Source of the DNA: Brevibacillus composti | GTDB taxonomy: Bacteria; Bacillota; Bacilli; Brevibacillales; Brevibacillaceae | Assembly (NCBI RefSeq): GCF_016406105.1 | Contig: NZ_CP066308.1 | Span: 3,149,501-3,213,500, forward strand | Reading direction: 5' to 3' | Length of the DNA: 64,000 nucleotides | In this document: positions 25,091-33,118 of the stretch, in pieces | Layout: the number at the start of each line of letters is the position of its first letter | Position numbering within the stretch: the stretch's first letter is position 1 | The notes under the pieces: generated by a model | The model's database searches: none | Seen by the model: the letters and a program-made list of their open reading frames with translations, nothing else | Told to the model about the DNA's origin: nothing | Position numbers and translations under genes: made by a program

Positions 25091-26194
25091 ATGTCGCGTA
25101 TACTCATCTCCGGGTATTACGGTTTCAACAATGCCGGAGACGATGTGGTCCTCTACGGCATTATCAGCGCGCTGAGGCGGGAACAACCGAATATCTCTCT
25201 GGCCGTGTTGTCCAATCAGCCTGAGCGGACAACTTCCCTGTTTGGGATCCCGGCGTACAATCGCTGGAGCCTCCCGGTCATCGTGCGCGAGCTGATGAAA
25301 AGCGACATGCTGGTGATGGGCGGCGGGACGCTGATGCAGGACGTCACCAGTCCGCGCAGTGTTCTCTACTATCTGGGAATCGTGACTATCGCCAAAATGC
25401 TGGGCAAGCCAGTCGTCTTCTACGCGCAAGGCTTCGGCCCGATTCTCAAACCGATCAGCCGCACGCTGATCAAGCAAGTCGTGAATCGCGTAGACATCAT
25501 CACGGTTCGCGATTTCGAGTCCGGCGATGATTTTCAAGCCTGCGGGGTAACCAAAGCCCCCATCTACGTGACGGCCGATCCCGCCATGACCATCTCGCCC
25601 GACGATGTGTCCAATGAGCGGGGACGCGAGCTCTTGCAAGGCTTGTTTGCTGATTTGAGCAAGCCGTTGGTCGCGATCTCGGTCCGTGATTGGAAACAGG
25701 AGCAAGCCTTTAAAAAGGTGATCGCGCGCGCTTCCGACCTGTTTATCGCCAAAGGGTGGAATGTGCTGTTTTTGCCCATGCACTTTCCCAGCGATCTCGC
25801 TCCTTCCCGCGAGATCATCGGCATGATGGACAGGCCAGGCGCCCAGCTGCTGGACGAAGCCGTCACCTTTCACGATATCATGTCCGTGCTGAAACAGTGC
25901 GATTACGTCGTCGGCATGCGGCTCCATTCTCTTATCCTGGCCTGCATGCTGCAAACGCCGTTTACCGGCATCTCCTACGATCCCAAAATCGACCGTTTTG
26001 TCGAACGTGCCGGCATGCCGAGCGCAGGACACATCACGCAGCTGGAGGAGTCGCGCCTGCTTCCATTGCTGGAGGAACGCATCGCCCGGCTGAATCAGGA
26101 GAAAGCGATTATCCGGGAGCACTCGCTCACCCTGTCCCGGGAAGCTGCGAAAAGCAGCGAGCTGGTGCTTCAGGCTCTGCATCGAAAGAAATAA
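25091..26194 (+). CDS. csaB: Polysaccharide pyruvyl transferase CsaB
   Basis: A 367-residue cytoplasmic enzyme of the CsaB family, adding a ketal-linked pyruvate from phosphoenolpyruvate to a sugar of the secondary cell-wall polymer; the pyruvyl group is what SLH domains of S-layer proteins bind. Family features include the N-terminal ISGYYGFNNAGDDVVLYGI, MGGGTLMQDVTS, YAQGFGPI and the C-terminal VVGMRLHSLILACML with the catalytic His region. The ATG follows AAGAAGG. Its presence implies SLH-type S-layer anchoring, as known in Brevibacillus. A terminator follows immediately, so it is transcribed separately from the next gene. Confidence 0.95.
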   Translation: MSRILISGYYGFNNAGDDVVLYGIISALRREQPNISLAVLSNQPERTTSLFGIPAYNRWSLPVIVRELMKSDMLVMGGGTLMQDVTSPRSVLYYLGIVTIAKMLGKPVVFYAQGFGPILKPISRTLIKQVVNRVDIITVRDFESGDDFQACGVTKAPIYVTADPAMTISPDDVSNERGRELLQGLFADLSKPLVAISVRDWKQEQAFKKVIARASDLFIAKGWNVLFLPMHFPSDLAPSREIIGMMDRPGAQLLDEAVTFHDIMSVLKQCDYVVGMRLHSLILACMLQTPFTGISYDPKIDRFVERAGMPSAGHITQLEESRLLPLLEERIARLNQEKAIIREHSLTLSREAAKSSELVLQALHRKK

Positions 26195-26196
26195 GA

Positions 26197-26237
26197 AGAG
26201 CCCTGCCGGGATGTATGGTCACAGCAGGGCTCCTTTT
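26197..26237 (+). terminator. Rho-independent terminator after csaB
   Basis: AGCCCTGC (26199-26206) pairs with GCAGGGCT (26224-26231), followed by CCTTTTG. It starts just past the csaB stop. Confidence 0.75.
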
Positions 26238-26266
26238 GTCCGAATGCCCGAAAGGAGGACTCTCCC

Positions 26267-27118
26267 ATGTCTCTATCCTCTCAACTTTTGCTCCGTCTCA
26301 ACCGTTTTTTTCCGCTGCCGGTGCACCCTTTCAACCTGGCTAATGACGGCCGGATGAGCTACACGGAGTGGCAGTTTCAAAAAGGGGAGCAGACGATTCA
26401 GTTTTTTCTGGATTACCACACCCAGGAGCAGATGTTCCGTGACAAAACGGTGCTGGACATCGGCTGCGGCGGCGGCGGAAAGACGTGCTACTACGGCACC
26501 TACGGCCCGAAGGAAATGATCGGGATCGACATCGTGCCGCACTACGCGGAGGAAGGCAATGCCTTTGCCCGCGAAAAAGGCCTGGCGGACCGCGTCCGCT
26601 TCCTGACAGCCGACTCTGCCGAGCTGCCATTTGCCGACGACATGTTTGACACGATCATCATGAATGATGCGATGGAGCATGTGGATCGGCCGGAGAAGAC
26701 CCTGGAAGAATGCTTCCGCGTCCTGAAGCCCGGCGGCCATCTCTACATCAATTTTCCGCCCTACTACCATCCCTACGGGGCCCATCTCTCGGATGCAATC
26801 GGGATTCCGTGGGTGCATGCCTTTTTCTCCGAACAGGCATTGATCGACGCCTACAAGGAGCTGGTTCGCGACCTGCCGGACGGCCAGGACCGGATCTCCT
26901 TCCGCTTTGGCAAAACCCCGGATGGCCGCGACACGATCGCCTATATCAATCAGATGACGATCAAGCGCTTCCGGCGCATTCAGCAAGGCGTCCAGCATCC
27001 CGCCGTCTACCAGCGCGAGGTGCCGCTGCGGGAGATCACCGCGGGACTCGCCAAGCTGCCGATCCTGCGCGAGTTTTTCGTCAAAATGGTGGTCTGCGTG
27101 TATCAAAAAAGAGCATAA
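26267..27118 (+). CDS. Class I SAM-dependent methyltransferase
   Basis: A 283-residue methyltransferase of the Methyltransf_11 type. The SAM motif is VLDIGCGGGGKTCYYGTYGP (about residues 64-83), motif II is IGIDIVPHYAEE, and the post-motif region reads LPFADDMFDTIIMNDAMEHV with LEECFRVLKPGGHLYINFPP. Such proteins next to glycosyltransferase genes often methylate sugars or lipid-linked glycans; the specific substrate here is unknown. The ATG has a GAAAGGAGG site. It stands between two terminators, downstream of csaB. Confidence 0.85.
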   Translation: MSLSSQLLLRLNRFFPLPVHPFNLANDGRMSYTEWQFQKGEQTIQFFLDYHTQEQMFRDKTVLDIGCGGGGKTCYYGTYGPKEMIGIDIVPHYAEEGNAFAREKGLADRVRFLTADSAELPFADDMFDTIIMNDAMEHVDRPEKTLEECFRVLKPGGHLYINFPPYYHPYGAHLSDAIGIPWVHAFFSEQALIDAYKELVRDLPDGQDRISFRFGKTPDGRDTIAYINQMTIKRFRRIQQGVQHPAVYQREVPLREITAGLAKLPILREFFVKMVVCVYQKRA

Positions 27119-27144
27119 GGATATTCCACGTCAGCGTATGCAGC

Positions 27145-27183
27145 AGTCTCCCCCTTTTCCATGAGAAGCGGGAGACTTTTTTA
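27145..27183 (+). terminator. Rho-independent terminator after the methyltransferase gene
   Basis: AGTCTCCC (27145-27152) pairs with GGGAGACT (27170-27177), followed by six T. Confidence 0.85.
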
Positions 27184-27316
27184 TCGGATCGCCGCACGAA
27201 CAAAAGAGAGCTGCAGGCTTCCGGGCAGGATGCGCTCACCCTGCAAAAACGTGCAAGCATTGTCGGATGGAGACATTTCCTTTCTGCTATGTTGTAAACA
27301 GACGGGAGGTCAGGAA

Positions 27317-27814
27317 ATGAATTATCGGATCGTGGAAAAAGAGGCTTTTCGGATCGTGGGGATCATGAAAAGGGTCCCTTTGATTTACCATGGGGTCAAT
27401 CCCGAGATTGCGAAGATGTGGCAAGGATTGAATGAAGAGGCGATCCGCGAGTTCAAGCAGCTTTCGAATGTGGAGCCGCGCGGACTGATCAGTGCGTCCG
27501 TCAACTTTTCCGAGGGCCGGCTGGACAATGGCCAGCTCGATCATTACATCGGAGCGGCGACAACCAAGGCATGCCCCGATCATCTGGCATCGCTCGAGGT
27601 CCGGGCCTCTACCTGGGCTGTATTCACAGCGGTCGGACCGTTTCCGGACACGCTGCAAAACATCTGGGGACGCATCTTCGCCGAATGGTTCCCCTCCTTT
27701 GGCTACGAGCTGGCGGACGGGCCGGAAATCTTGTGGAATGAACAGAAAGACATCAGCTCGCCGACGTTTGCGAGCGAAATCTGGATACCGGTCACGAAGC
27801 GAAAAGGCGCGTAG
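27317..27814 (+). CDS. GyrI-like / AraC effector-binding domain protein
   Basis: A 165-residue stand-alone ligand-binding domain of the GyrI/AraC-effector-binding (SOUL-like) fold. It begins [20 protein letters not shown] and ends with the typical strand [20 protein letters not shown] then [10 protein letters not shown]. Such domains bind drugs or small molecules, alone or fused to regulators; no DNA-binding part is present here. The ATG at 27317 has a GGGAGG site; the longer frame upstream is unlikely. It converges with the flippase gene at 29875, from which the group II intron now separates it. Confidence 0.8.
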   Translation: MNYRIVEKEAFRIVGIMKRVPLIYHGVNPEIAKMWQGLNEEAIREFKQLSNVEPRGLISASVNFSEGRLDNGQLDHYIGAATTKACPDHLASLEVRASTWAVFTAVGPFPDTLQNIWGRIFAEWFPSFGYELADGPEILWNEQKDISSPTFASEIWIPVTKRKGA

Positions 27815-27843
27815 GCAGCCAGGCGCAGGACAGACCAAGAAAA

Positions 27844-29744
27844 ATCGGGTAGGGGGCTACCCATTAGTTGAGTAGCCGACCTCCCACACCACCGTACGTA
27901 CCGTTCGGTATACGGCGGTTCCTTAGTTCACGCAGTCACTTGTCGATAATAATCTGAGAAGAAAAGAAATCCGAGGCCTTTAATGGTGTTGTTATCGAGG
28001 GCTTTCGCGAGGATGGGGCTATTGGAGATTCTCCAGTAGCTCTTTCTTGTATTTGCGTATTCCCATGCCTTGAACTTTGGGATTCCAAACGAGATCAGCT
28101 TTTCGAATTTTGTCCTTATTCGTTTCCATTGTTTCCAGTAGATCATTCGAATCCTTCTTCTCATCCATTCATCCGTTGTTTGGAGCAGGTTCTTCATATC
28201 CGCAATCTTGAAGTAGTTGACCCATCCCATGATATAGCGTCTGAGCCTTTCGGCTCTCTCTTCATTTCCCATGCCATTGCTTCTTGCGGTTAGTTCCTTC
28301 ACTCTTGTTTTCATTTTGGCGATGGATTTGGGATGGATGCGGACTTTCACTTGCCCTCGTTGGTTGTAGAATGAGAATCCCAGAAACTTCACTCGAATGG
28401 CTAGGTCCACCACGGTTTTCTCCCGATTTACTTTTAGGAACAGCTTCTTTTCAATGTAGGGGAGAATGTTGGTTAGTGTCCGTTCGGCACTTCGTCTGCT
28501 CTTGCAGAAGATGAGTAAATCATCTGCGTATCGCACAAACTTGTGTCCTCTCTTCTCCAGCTCCTTGTCCAACTCATTCAGCATGATATTACTGAGAATT
28601 GGACTCAGATTCCCGCCCTGCGGTACGCCGACTTCTGTTTCCTCAAACTTGTGCTTCACGACAACTCCTGCCCGAAGATATTTATGAATTAGTGAAATGA
28701 CTCGTCCGTCCTTAATCGTTCTTGAGAGTACTTCAATGAGCTTGCTTTGGTTGACGGTGTCAAAGTATTTCTCTAGATCCATATCCACAACATAGCGGTA
28801 GCCTTCCTGAATATATTGCTGGCTGCGCCTTATGGCTTGGTGGGCACTTCGTTTGGGTCGGAACCCGAAGCTGTTGTCCGAGAACTGTTGCTCATAGATC
28901 GGCGTGAGCATTTGTGCAATTGCCTGCTGGATTACTCGATCAACCACCGTTGGGATGCCCAGGTTTCTTTTCTTTCCGTTCTCTTTTGGGATTTCTACCC
29001 TTCGAACGGGATTTGGGCGATATCTGCCCGCCAGGATTTGTTCCTTGATGGTTTCACCGTTTTCTTTGAGATATTGTAGAAGTTCATCTACGCCCATCCC
29101 GTCGATTCCGTGTGAACCTTTATTCGCTTTGACTCTTTTGAACGCTTCGTTCAAATTGTCTCTGCTTATGATTTTCTCAAGTAACCTTTCCTTCGACTCG
29201 TTTGCGTTGGTGTCGTCGGTTTCAGCTATCCTCTCAGGAACGTGCACTCCCGCATATCCTTCGTGTTCCGCACTATTCTTTTGCGGTGAGCCTTCCGTTG
29301 GAAGTTGGCTGCCCTTATCTCCTGTTTCGGTAACATTCATTGACGACCACCTCCTAAGGTTCAGCCCTTCCCTCAAGCCGTCGACTGCTCGAGGTACTAT
29401 GGCGTCTGCTGACTTCTCATGATAAATCTTGTTTCAACCGTGATTCGAATGTCATCTTCTCACGTCCATGAGACCTCCCACGGTAAGACGACTCACTTTC
29501 CTCCCATATACCCGCATCATTTACACCGGAATGTCCGTGTAGTGTATTGGACTTTGCTTTGTCTCGCAAGCTTGTCCCATTCCATATGCCTGATGATGTT
29601 CGTGTTCCTCGGGCCGGGATTTTGCCTCCAGCTTCCTTCAGATTCCACCTCACGGTGGACACCCTTGCTCTTGGCTAGTGGTTGGCCACTACCAGCCCCC
29701 ACAGCGGACTTTCACCGCCTAGTTAGTCGCCATGCGTGGCGCAC
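27844..29744 (-). mobile_element. Group II intron with reverse transcriptase, inserted after a terminator
   Basis: A full-length intron of about 1.9 kb on the minus strand. The 5' end reads GTGCGCCACGCATGGCGACT, with the domain I block CTAGGCGGTGAAAGTCCGC after it. An RT gene (27928-29340) lies in domain IV. Domain V is visible downstream on the minus strand: ACCGCCGTATACC, loop GAAC, then GGTACGTACGGTGGT with a CG bulge. Domain VI (GGCTAC...GGTAGCC) and the end CCCTACCCGAT follow. The 5' junction lies a few bases past the T-run of the terminator of the flippase gene, the insertion habit of IIC introns. The RT lacks an endonuclease domain. Exact ends come from consensus and could be off by a base or two. 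Confidence 0.9.
27928..29340 (-). CDS. ltrA: Group II intron reverse transcriptase/maturase
   Basis: A 470-residue intron-encoded protein. RT motifs are in order: LNEAFKRVKANKGSHGIDGM, RRVEIPKENGKKRNLGIPTV, DNSFGFRPKRSAHQAI, VVDMDLEKYFDTV, GVPQGGNLSPILSN and FVRYADDLLIFCKS, whose YADD holds the catalytic aspartates. The maturase (X/GIIM) domain follows near residue 380 (RRYIMGWVNYFKIADMKN). No HNH endonuclease is present. The ATG at 29340 follows GGAGG by nine bases; the frame extends twelve codons further. The RT looks intact, so the intron is probably active or recently so. Confidence 0.95.
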   Translation of the reverse strand: MNVTETGDKGSQLPTEGSPQKNSAEHEGYAGVHVPERIAETDDTNANESKERLLEKIISRDNLNEAFKRVKANKGSHGIDGMGVDELLQYLKENGETIKEQILAGRYRPNPVRRVEIPKENGKKRNLGIPTVVDRVIQQAIAQMLTPIYEQQFSDNSFGFRPKRSAHQAIRRSQQYIQEGYRYVVDMDLEKYFDTVNQSKLIEVLSRTIKDGRVISLIHKYLRAGVVVKHKFEETEVGVPQGGNLSPILSNIMLNELDKELEKRGHKFVRYADDLLIFCKSRRSAERTLTNILPYIEKKLFLKVNREKTVVDLAIRVKFLGFSFYNQRGQVKVRIHPKSIAKMKTRVKELTARSNGMGNEERAERLRRYIMGWVNYFKIADMKNLLQTTDEWMRRRIRMIYWKQWKRIRTKFEKLISFGIPKFKAWEYANTRKSYWRISNSPILAKALDNNTIKGLGFLFFSDYYRQVTA

Positions 29745-29745
29745 G

Positions 29746-29786
29746 GGAAAAAGGCTCTTATCCATTTGAGGATAGGAGCCTTTTTT
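29746..29786. terminator. Bidirectional terminator beside the intron insertion site
   Basis: AAGGCTCTTATCC (29751-29763) pairs with GGATAGGAGCCTT (29770-29782), with T-runs on both sides. It terminates the flippase gene on the minus strand and, before the intron arrived, would also have served the convergent gene ending at 27814. Confidence 0.85.
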
Positions 29787-29874
29787 GCCAGGAGCCTGAT
29801 CGAAGTATACACCCGAGTCACAACAGACTCATTATCTGTACGCGGCCACTGGCATGGCAATCGATGGGTGACAG

Positions 29875-31515
29875 CTAACGCAAATCAGACGAAGACGGCT
29901 TCTTCCGCCGCAGGGCGTTCATAAACGTGCGTAGCCTGCCGCCGCCGGGGAGCCAATCCAGTTCCTTTTCGTGAATCAGCGGTATGATCAGCAGCAGCCC
30001 CAGGTAGACGATCAGCCCGACACCGACTCCTGCCACGGTTTCCGCGGCGCCTAGCATGCGCGCCTTCCAGTGGAGCAGGTATCCGACAGCCTCTGTCGTG
30101 CCCCACGCCAGCAGCAGCATCAGGTTGGAGACGAACAGCGGGTACAAGGTGTCGAACTTCCAGTGGATCTCGATGCGAACCAGTCTACCGATTAAACGGA
30201 TGTTCAACAGGAAAACAATCGAGGTGGCTACCAGCCAGGAAACGGCCAGCCCTTCGATGCCCATCAGGGATGTAAACAAAAGCGTAGCGGCAATTTTAAT
30301 CAAAACGCCCCAGACGAGGTTTTTCGCCGGCCATTTTTCTTTGCCGAGACCTTGCAGAATGCCGTTGGTCGCGAGGAGCAGGGAGAGCGGAATGGCACTG
30401 ACGCCGAGAATGGCCATCGCCTTTGTTCCTTCGATGTCTCCATACAGGGCGAGGTTCGCCCCTTCCGCCACCGCCGTCAGGCCCAGCCCCGCGGGCAAGC
30501 CGATCAGCCAGGCAAAGCGCAGCGACAGCTTTGTCAGCGTCTGCACCCGCTCCACATCCCCCTGCCGCTTGGCTTCGGCAATCGCCGGGACGATCGACAG
30601 CGCGATGGACGAGCCGAACAGGCTGGCCATCTGGAGGAGCGGGCCCCCCCTGCTGTAAATGCCAAACCAGGTATCCGCCGTCAGGCCGTCCACATGCCAG
30701 ACGTAGCGGAAAATATTAATCGCCAAGAAGGAGTCGACCAGACTGAAGATCGGGATCACCAGCGCACTGATGCAGATCGGCCAGGCGATCCGCCACATGG
30801 ACAGGAAAAACTCCCGATCATACCACCAATTCAGCCGTTTCCACTCCCGGTTGACAGAAACGGATGCCGCCGGCTGTTTGCGCCTGTGCAGCCAGAGCAG
30901 AAAGGCGAGGAAAACCAGGCTGAGCATGGTGCTGATCATCGTTCCGAAATTGACGCCGGTGATCACCGTGTCCGTATCCTCTCCGAGGGAGACCAGGTAG
31001 AGGGAAGCGATCAGGATAAAAGCAACCCGCAGGGACTGCTCCACGATTTGAGACAAGCCGACGTACATCATTTTTTGATGCCCGTAAAAAAATCCGCGAA
31101 TCACCGCGATCAATGGGACAAACAGTAGCGAGAGAGAGATCGCCCGGATCGGCTCGACCAGATGCGGATTCCCCATCAGCCCTGCAATCAGGGGCGAGCT
31201 CAGGTACAGAATGGCAAACAGGATGAGGCCGATTCCTCCCATCAGCACCATGCTGCGGGCCAGGATCTGACTGACCGCTCCCCGTTTCCCCTCCGCCAGC
31301 GCTTCGGCGATCACGCGGGAGAGCGCCACCGGCACACCGGCCGTCGCCAGAATCAGGAAGGTCAGATAGAGCGGATAGACTTCCTGATAGAGGCCCAAAC
31401 CGTTGTCGCCCACGATCTCCTGCAGGGGGATGCGGTAAAACATGCCGATTACTTTAGACAAGATTCCCGCAAACGCCAGTATAAAGGCACCGGCGAGAAA
31501 GCTATTTTTCACCAT
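29875..31515 (-). CDS. MOP-superfamily polysaccharide/lipid flippase (SpoVB/YtgP type)
   Basis: A 546-residue protein with about 14 membrane helices, of the SpoVB/YtgP branch of the oligosaccharidyl-lipid flippase superfamily. It begins MVKNSFLAGAFILAFAGILS and has the typical YRIPLQEIVGDNGLGLYQEV segment of YtgP/SpoVB proteins. In Bacillus YtgP can act as a lipid II flippase and SpoVB acts in spore cortex synthesis. The ATG at 31515 has an AAGGAG site and gives the YtgP length; an upstream ATG at 31584 with a weaker site would add 23 residues. It is divergent from the CapK-like gene and ends at the terminator used by the intron. Confidence 0.88.
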   Translation of the reverse strand: MVKNSFLAGAFILAFAGILSKVIGMFYRIPLQEIVGDNGLGLYQEVYPLYLTFLILATAGVPVALSRVIAEALAEGKRGAVSQILARSMVLMGGIGLILFAILYLSSPLIAGLMGNPHLVEPIRAISLSLLFVPLIAVIRGFFYGHQKMMYVGLSQIVEQSLRVAFILIASLYLVSLGEDTDTVITGVNFGTMISTMLSLVFLAFLLWLHRRKQPAASVSVNREWKRLNWWYDREFFLSMWRIAWPICISALVIPIFSLVDSFLAINIFRYVWHVDGLTADTWFGIYSRGGPLLQMASLFGSSIALSIVPAIAEAKRQGDVERVQTLTKLSLRFAWLIGLPAGLGLTAVAEGANLALYGDIEGTKAMAILGVSAIPLSLLLATNGILQGLGKEKWPAKNLVWGVLIKIAATLLFTSLMGIEGLAVSWLVATSIVFLLNIRLIGRLVRIEIHWKFDTLYPLFVSNLMLLLAWGTTEAVGYLLHWKARMLGAAETVAGVGVGLIVYLGLLLIIPLIHEKELDWLPGGGRLRTFMNALRRKKPSSSDLR

Positions 31516-31744
31516 GGAAAGCTCCTTGTACATACGTGGTAAATGGCTCAGTCGCAGCCGCTCCTGCGGCCGCTGGTCGTTCATGCAGATTCTTCCGCCC
31601 GTGCGGATAAATCCACTCTCTATCCTACTATCAATCGCCGCCGCTGGCAAACAGGTATAGGGTCCCATTTCAGCAGGAATAATGAGGAAAAAGATGCCCG
31701 CGGGCAGCTATGCCTGTCCTGCCGAAAAAAGGAGGAGAATCCGC

Positions 31745-33118
31745 TTGCCCCTGACCGGTTCCCTGATCCGCAACGTACAGTGGCCGCTGATGGAGCTCAT
31801 CCGGCAGAACCGCACCCGCGCCTACCTGCAAGAGCTCCGGGAAGCCCAGCAGCTGCCGGCCGAAGCGCTGCGGAAGCGCCAGACGAGCAAATTGAAACAG
31901 CTGTTGGATCACGCCGTGCAAAAAGTGCCGGCGTATACGGAGTTTGCCGAGGAGTGGCGGACGAGTGAGGAGGAGCCGGAGCGCTTTTTGCAGCGCATCC
32001 CCCTGCTCGACAAGTGCCAATTTCGCGAGAATTCGCACCGTTTTCTGATGGAAGGCGCAAACCCAGCCGAATTAATCGCCAACCGCACGGGCGGCTCGAC
32101 CGGGGAGCCGACCCGCTTTTTCCTCGACCGGCCAACAGTGGAGCGCTACGAAGCAGCCCGCTGGCTCGGCCTGTCCTGGTACGGCATCCGCATCGGCGAT
32201 CCCTCCGTGATGATTTGGGGGTCCCCGATCGAACTGAATCAAAAGGAAGCCCACCGTTATTATTTGAAGGAAAGATGGCTAAAAAACAGAGTGATGATCT
32301 CCGCCTATGATCTGGACGAACGCCAGATCTTGTCGCATGTCGGGCTCATCCGCCGGTTCCGCCCCGCCTATCTGTACGGCTACGCCTCCGCCCTCGCCCT
32401 GTTTGCCGAATTGATGCTGCAAAAAGGGCTCCGTCTCGGCGTTCCGCTGAAAGCTGTCGTCTCGACGGCAGAGACGCTGCTGGATCACCAGCGGCAGGTG
32501 ATGGCAGAAGCCTTTCAGGCGCCGGTCGTCAACGAGTACGGCGCCCGTGACGGCGGGATCATCGCCTATCAGTGCCCGGCGGGACGGATGCACGCTTTTA
32601 GCGAGAATTGCTATCTCGAAGTAGTCGACCCAGTAACTGGCGAGCCGCTGCCTGTGGGGCAAGCCGGTGCCTTGCTGGTGACCGACCTGTACAACCGCGT
32701 GATGCCCAGGCTGCGCTACCAGCTCGGCGATGTGCTGGCTCTCTCGCCAAAGACCTGCTTATGCGGCATCCGCTATCCGGTCATCCAGGAGATCGACGGC
32801 CGCGTGGATGACATGTTCGTCTCCTTGAAGGGCTCTTTTGTTCACGGTCATTTTATCAATCATCTGATCCGGGGCTTGGAGAGCTTCCGGACGTTTCAGC
32901 TTGTCCAGCACGCTCCCGACCGCCTCACCCTCCGCCTGGTCAAGCACCCGGAGCGCTATCGGACAGAGGATGAGACCCGCGTCCTGAGCGGCATCCGGGA
33001 TGCTCTGGGCGAAGTGGACGTCCGGGTGGAGTACGTCGACCGCATCCCCCCCGCCGCTTCCGGCAAGACGAGATACGCGATCCGCGAATGTCCGCTTACG
33101 GCGAGTCCGCGCGTTTAG
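31745..33118 (+). CDS. CapK/PaaK-like adenylate-forming enzyme
   Basis: A 457-residue protein of the CapK/phenylacetate-CoA ligase-like branch of AMP-binding enzymes, often found in capsule and exopolysaccharide clusters with unproven chemistry. The P-loop-like motif reads LIANRTGGSTGEPTRFFLDR, a middle motif is PVVNEYGARDGGIIAYQCPA, and the hinge region gives LLVTDLYNRVMPRLRYQLGD. A CxC pair lies in LSPKTCLCGIRYPVI. I choose TTG at 31745, nine bases after AAGGAGG; an ATG at 31682 in the same frame has no such site. The 3' end overlaps the convergent murJ gene by 23 bases. Confidence 0.85.
   Translation: MPLTGSLIRNVQWPLMELIRQNRTRAYLQELREAQQLPAEALRKRQTSKLKQLLDHAVQKVPAYTEFAEEWRTSEEEPERFLQRIPLLDKCQFRENSHRFLMEGANPAELIANRTGGSTGEPTRFFLDRPTVERYEAARWLGLSWYGIRIGDPSVMIWGSPIELNQKEAHRYYLKERWLKNRVMISAYDLDERQILSHVGLIRRFRPAYLYGYASALALFAELMLQKGLRLGVPLKAVVSTAETLLDHQRQVMAEAFQAPVVNEYGARDGGIIAYQCPAGRMHAFSENCYLEVVDPVTGEPLPVGQAGALLVTDLYNRVMPRLRYQLGDVLALSPKTCLCGIRYPVIQEIDGRVDDMFVSLKGSFVHGHFINHLIRGLESFRTFQLVQHAPDRLTLRLVKHPERYRTEDETRVLSGIRDALGEVDVRVEYVDRIPPAASGKTRYAIRECPLTASPRV

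Noticed and set aside
27161..27316. N-terminal extension of the GyrI-like protein
   Set aside because: The ATG at 27317 has a GGGAGG site and the family start; the upstream frame overlaps the preceding terminator.
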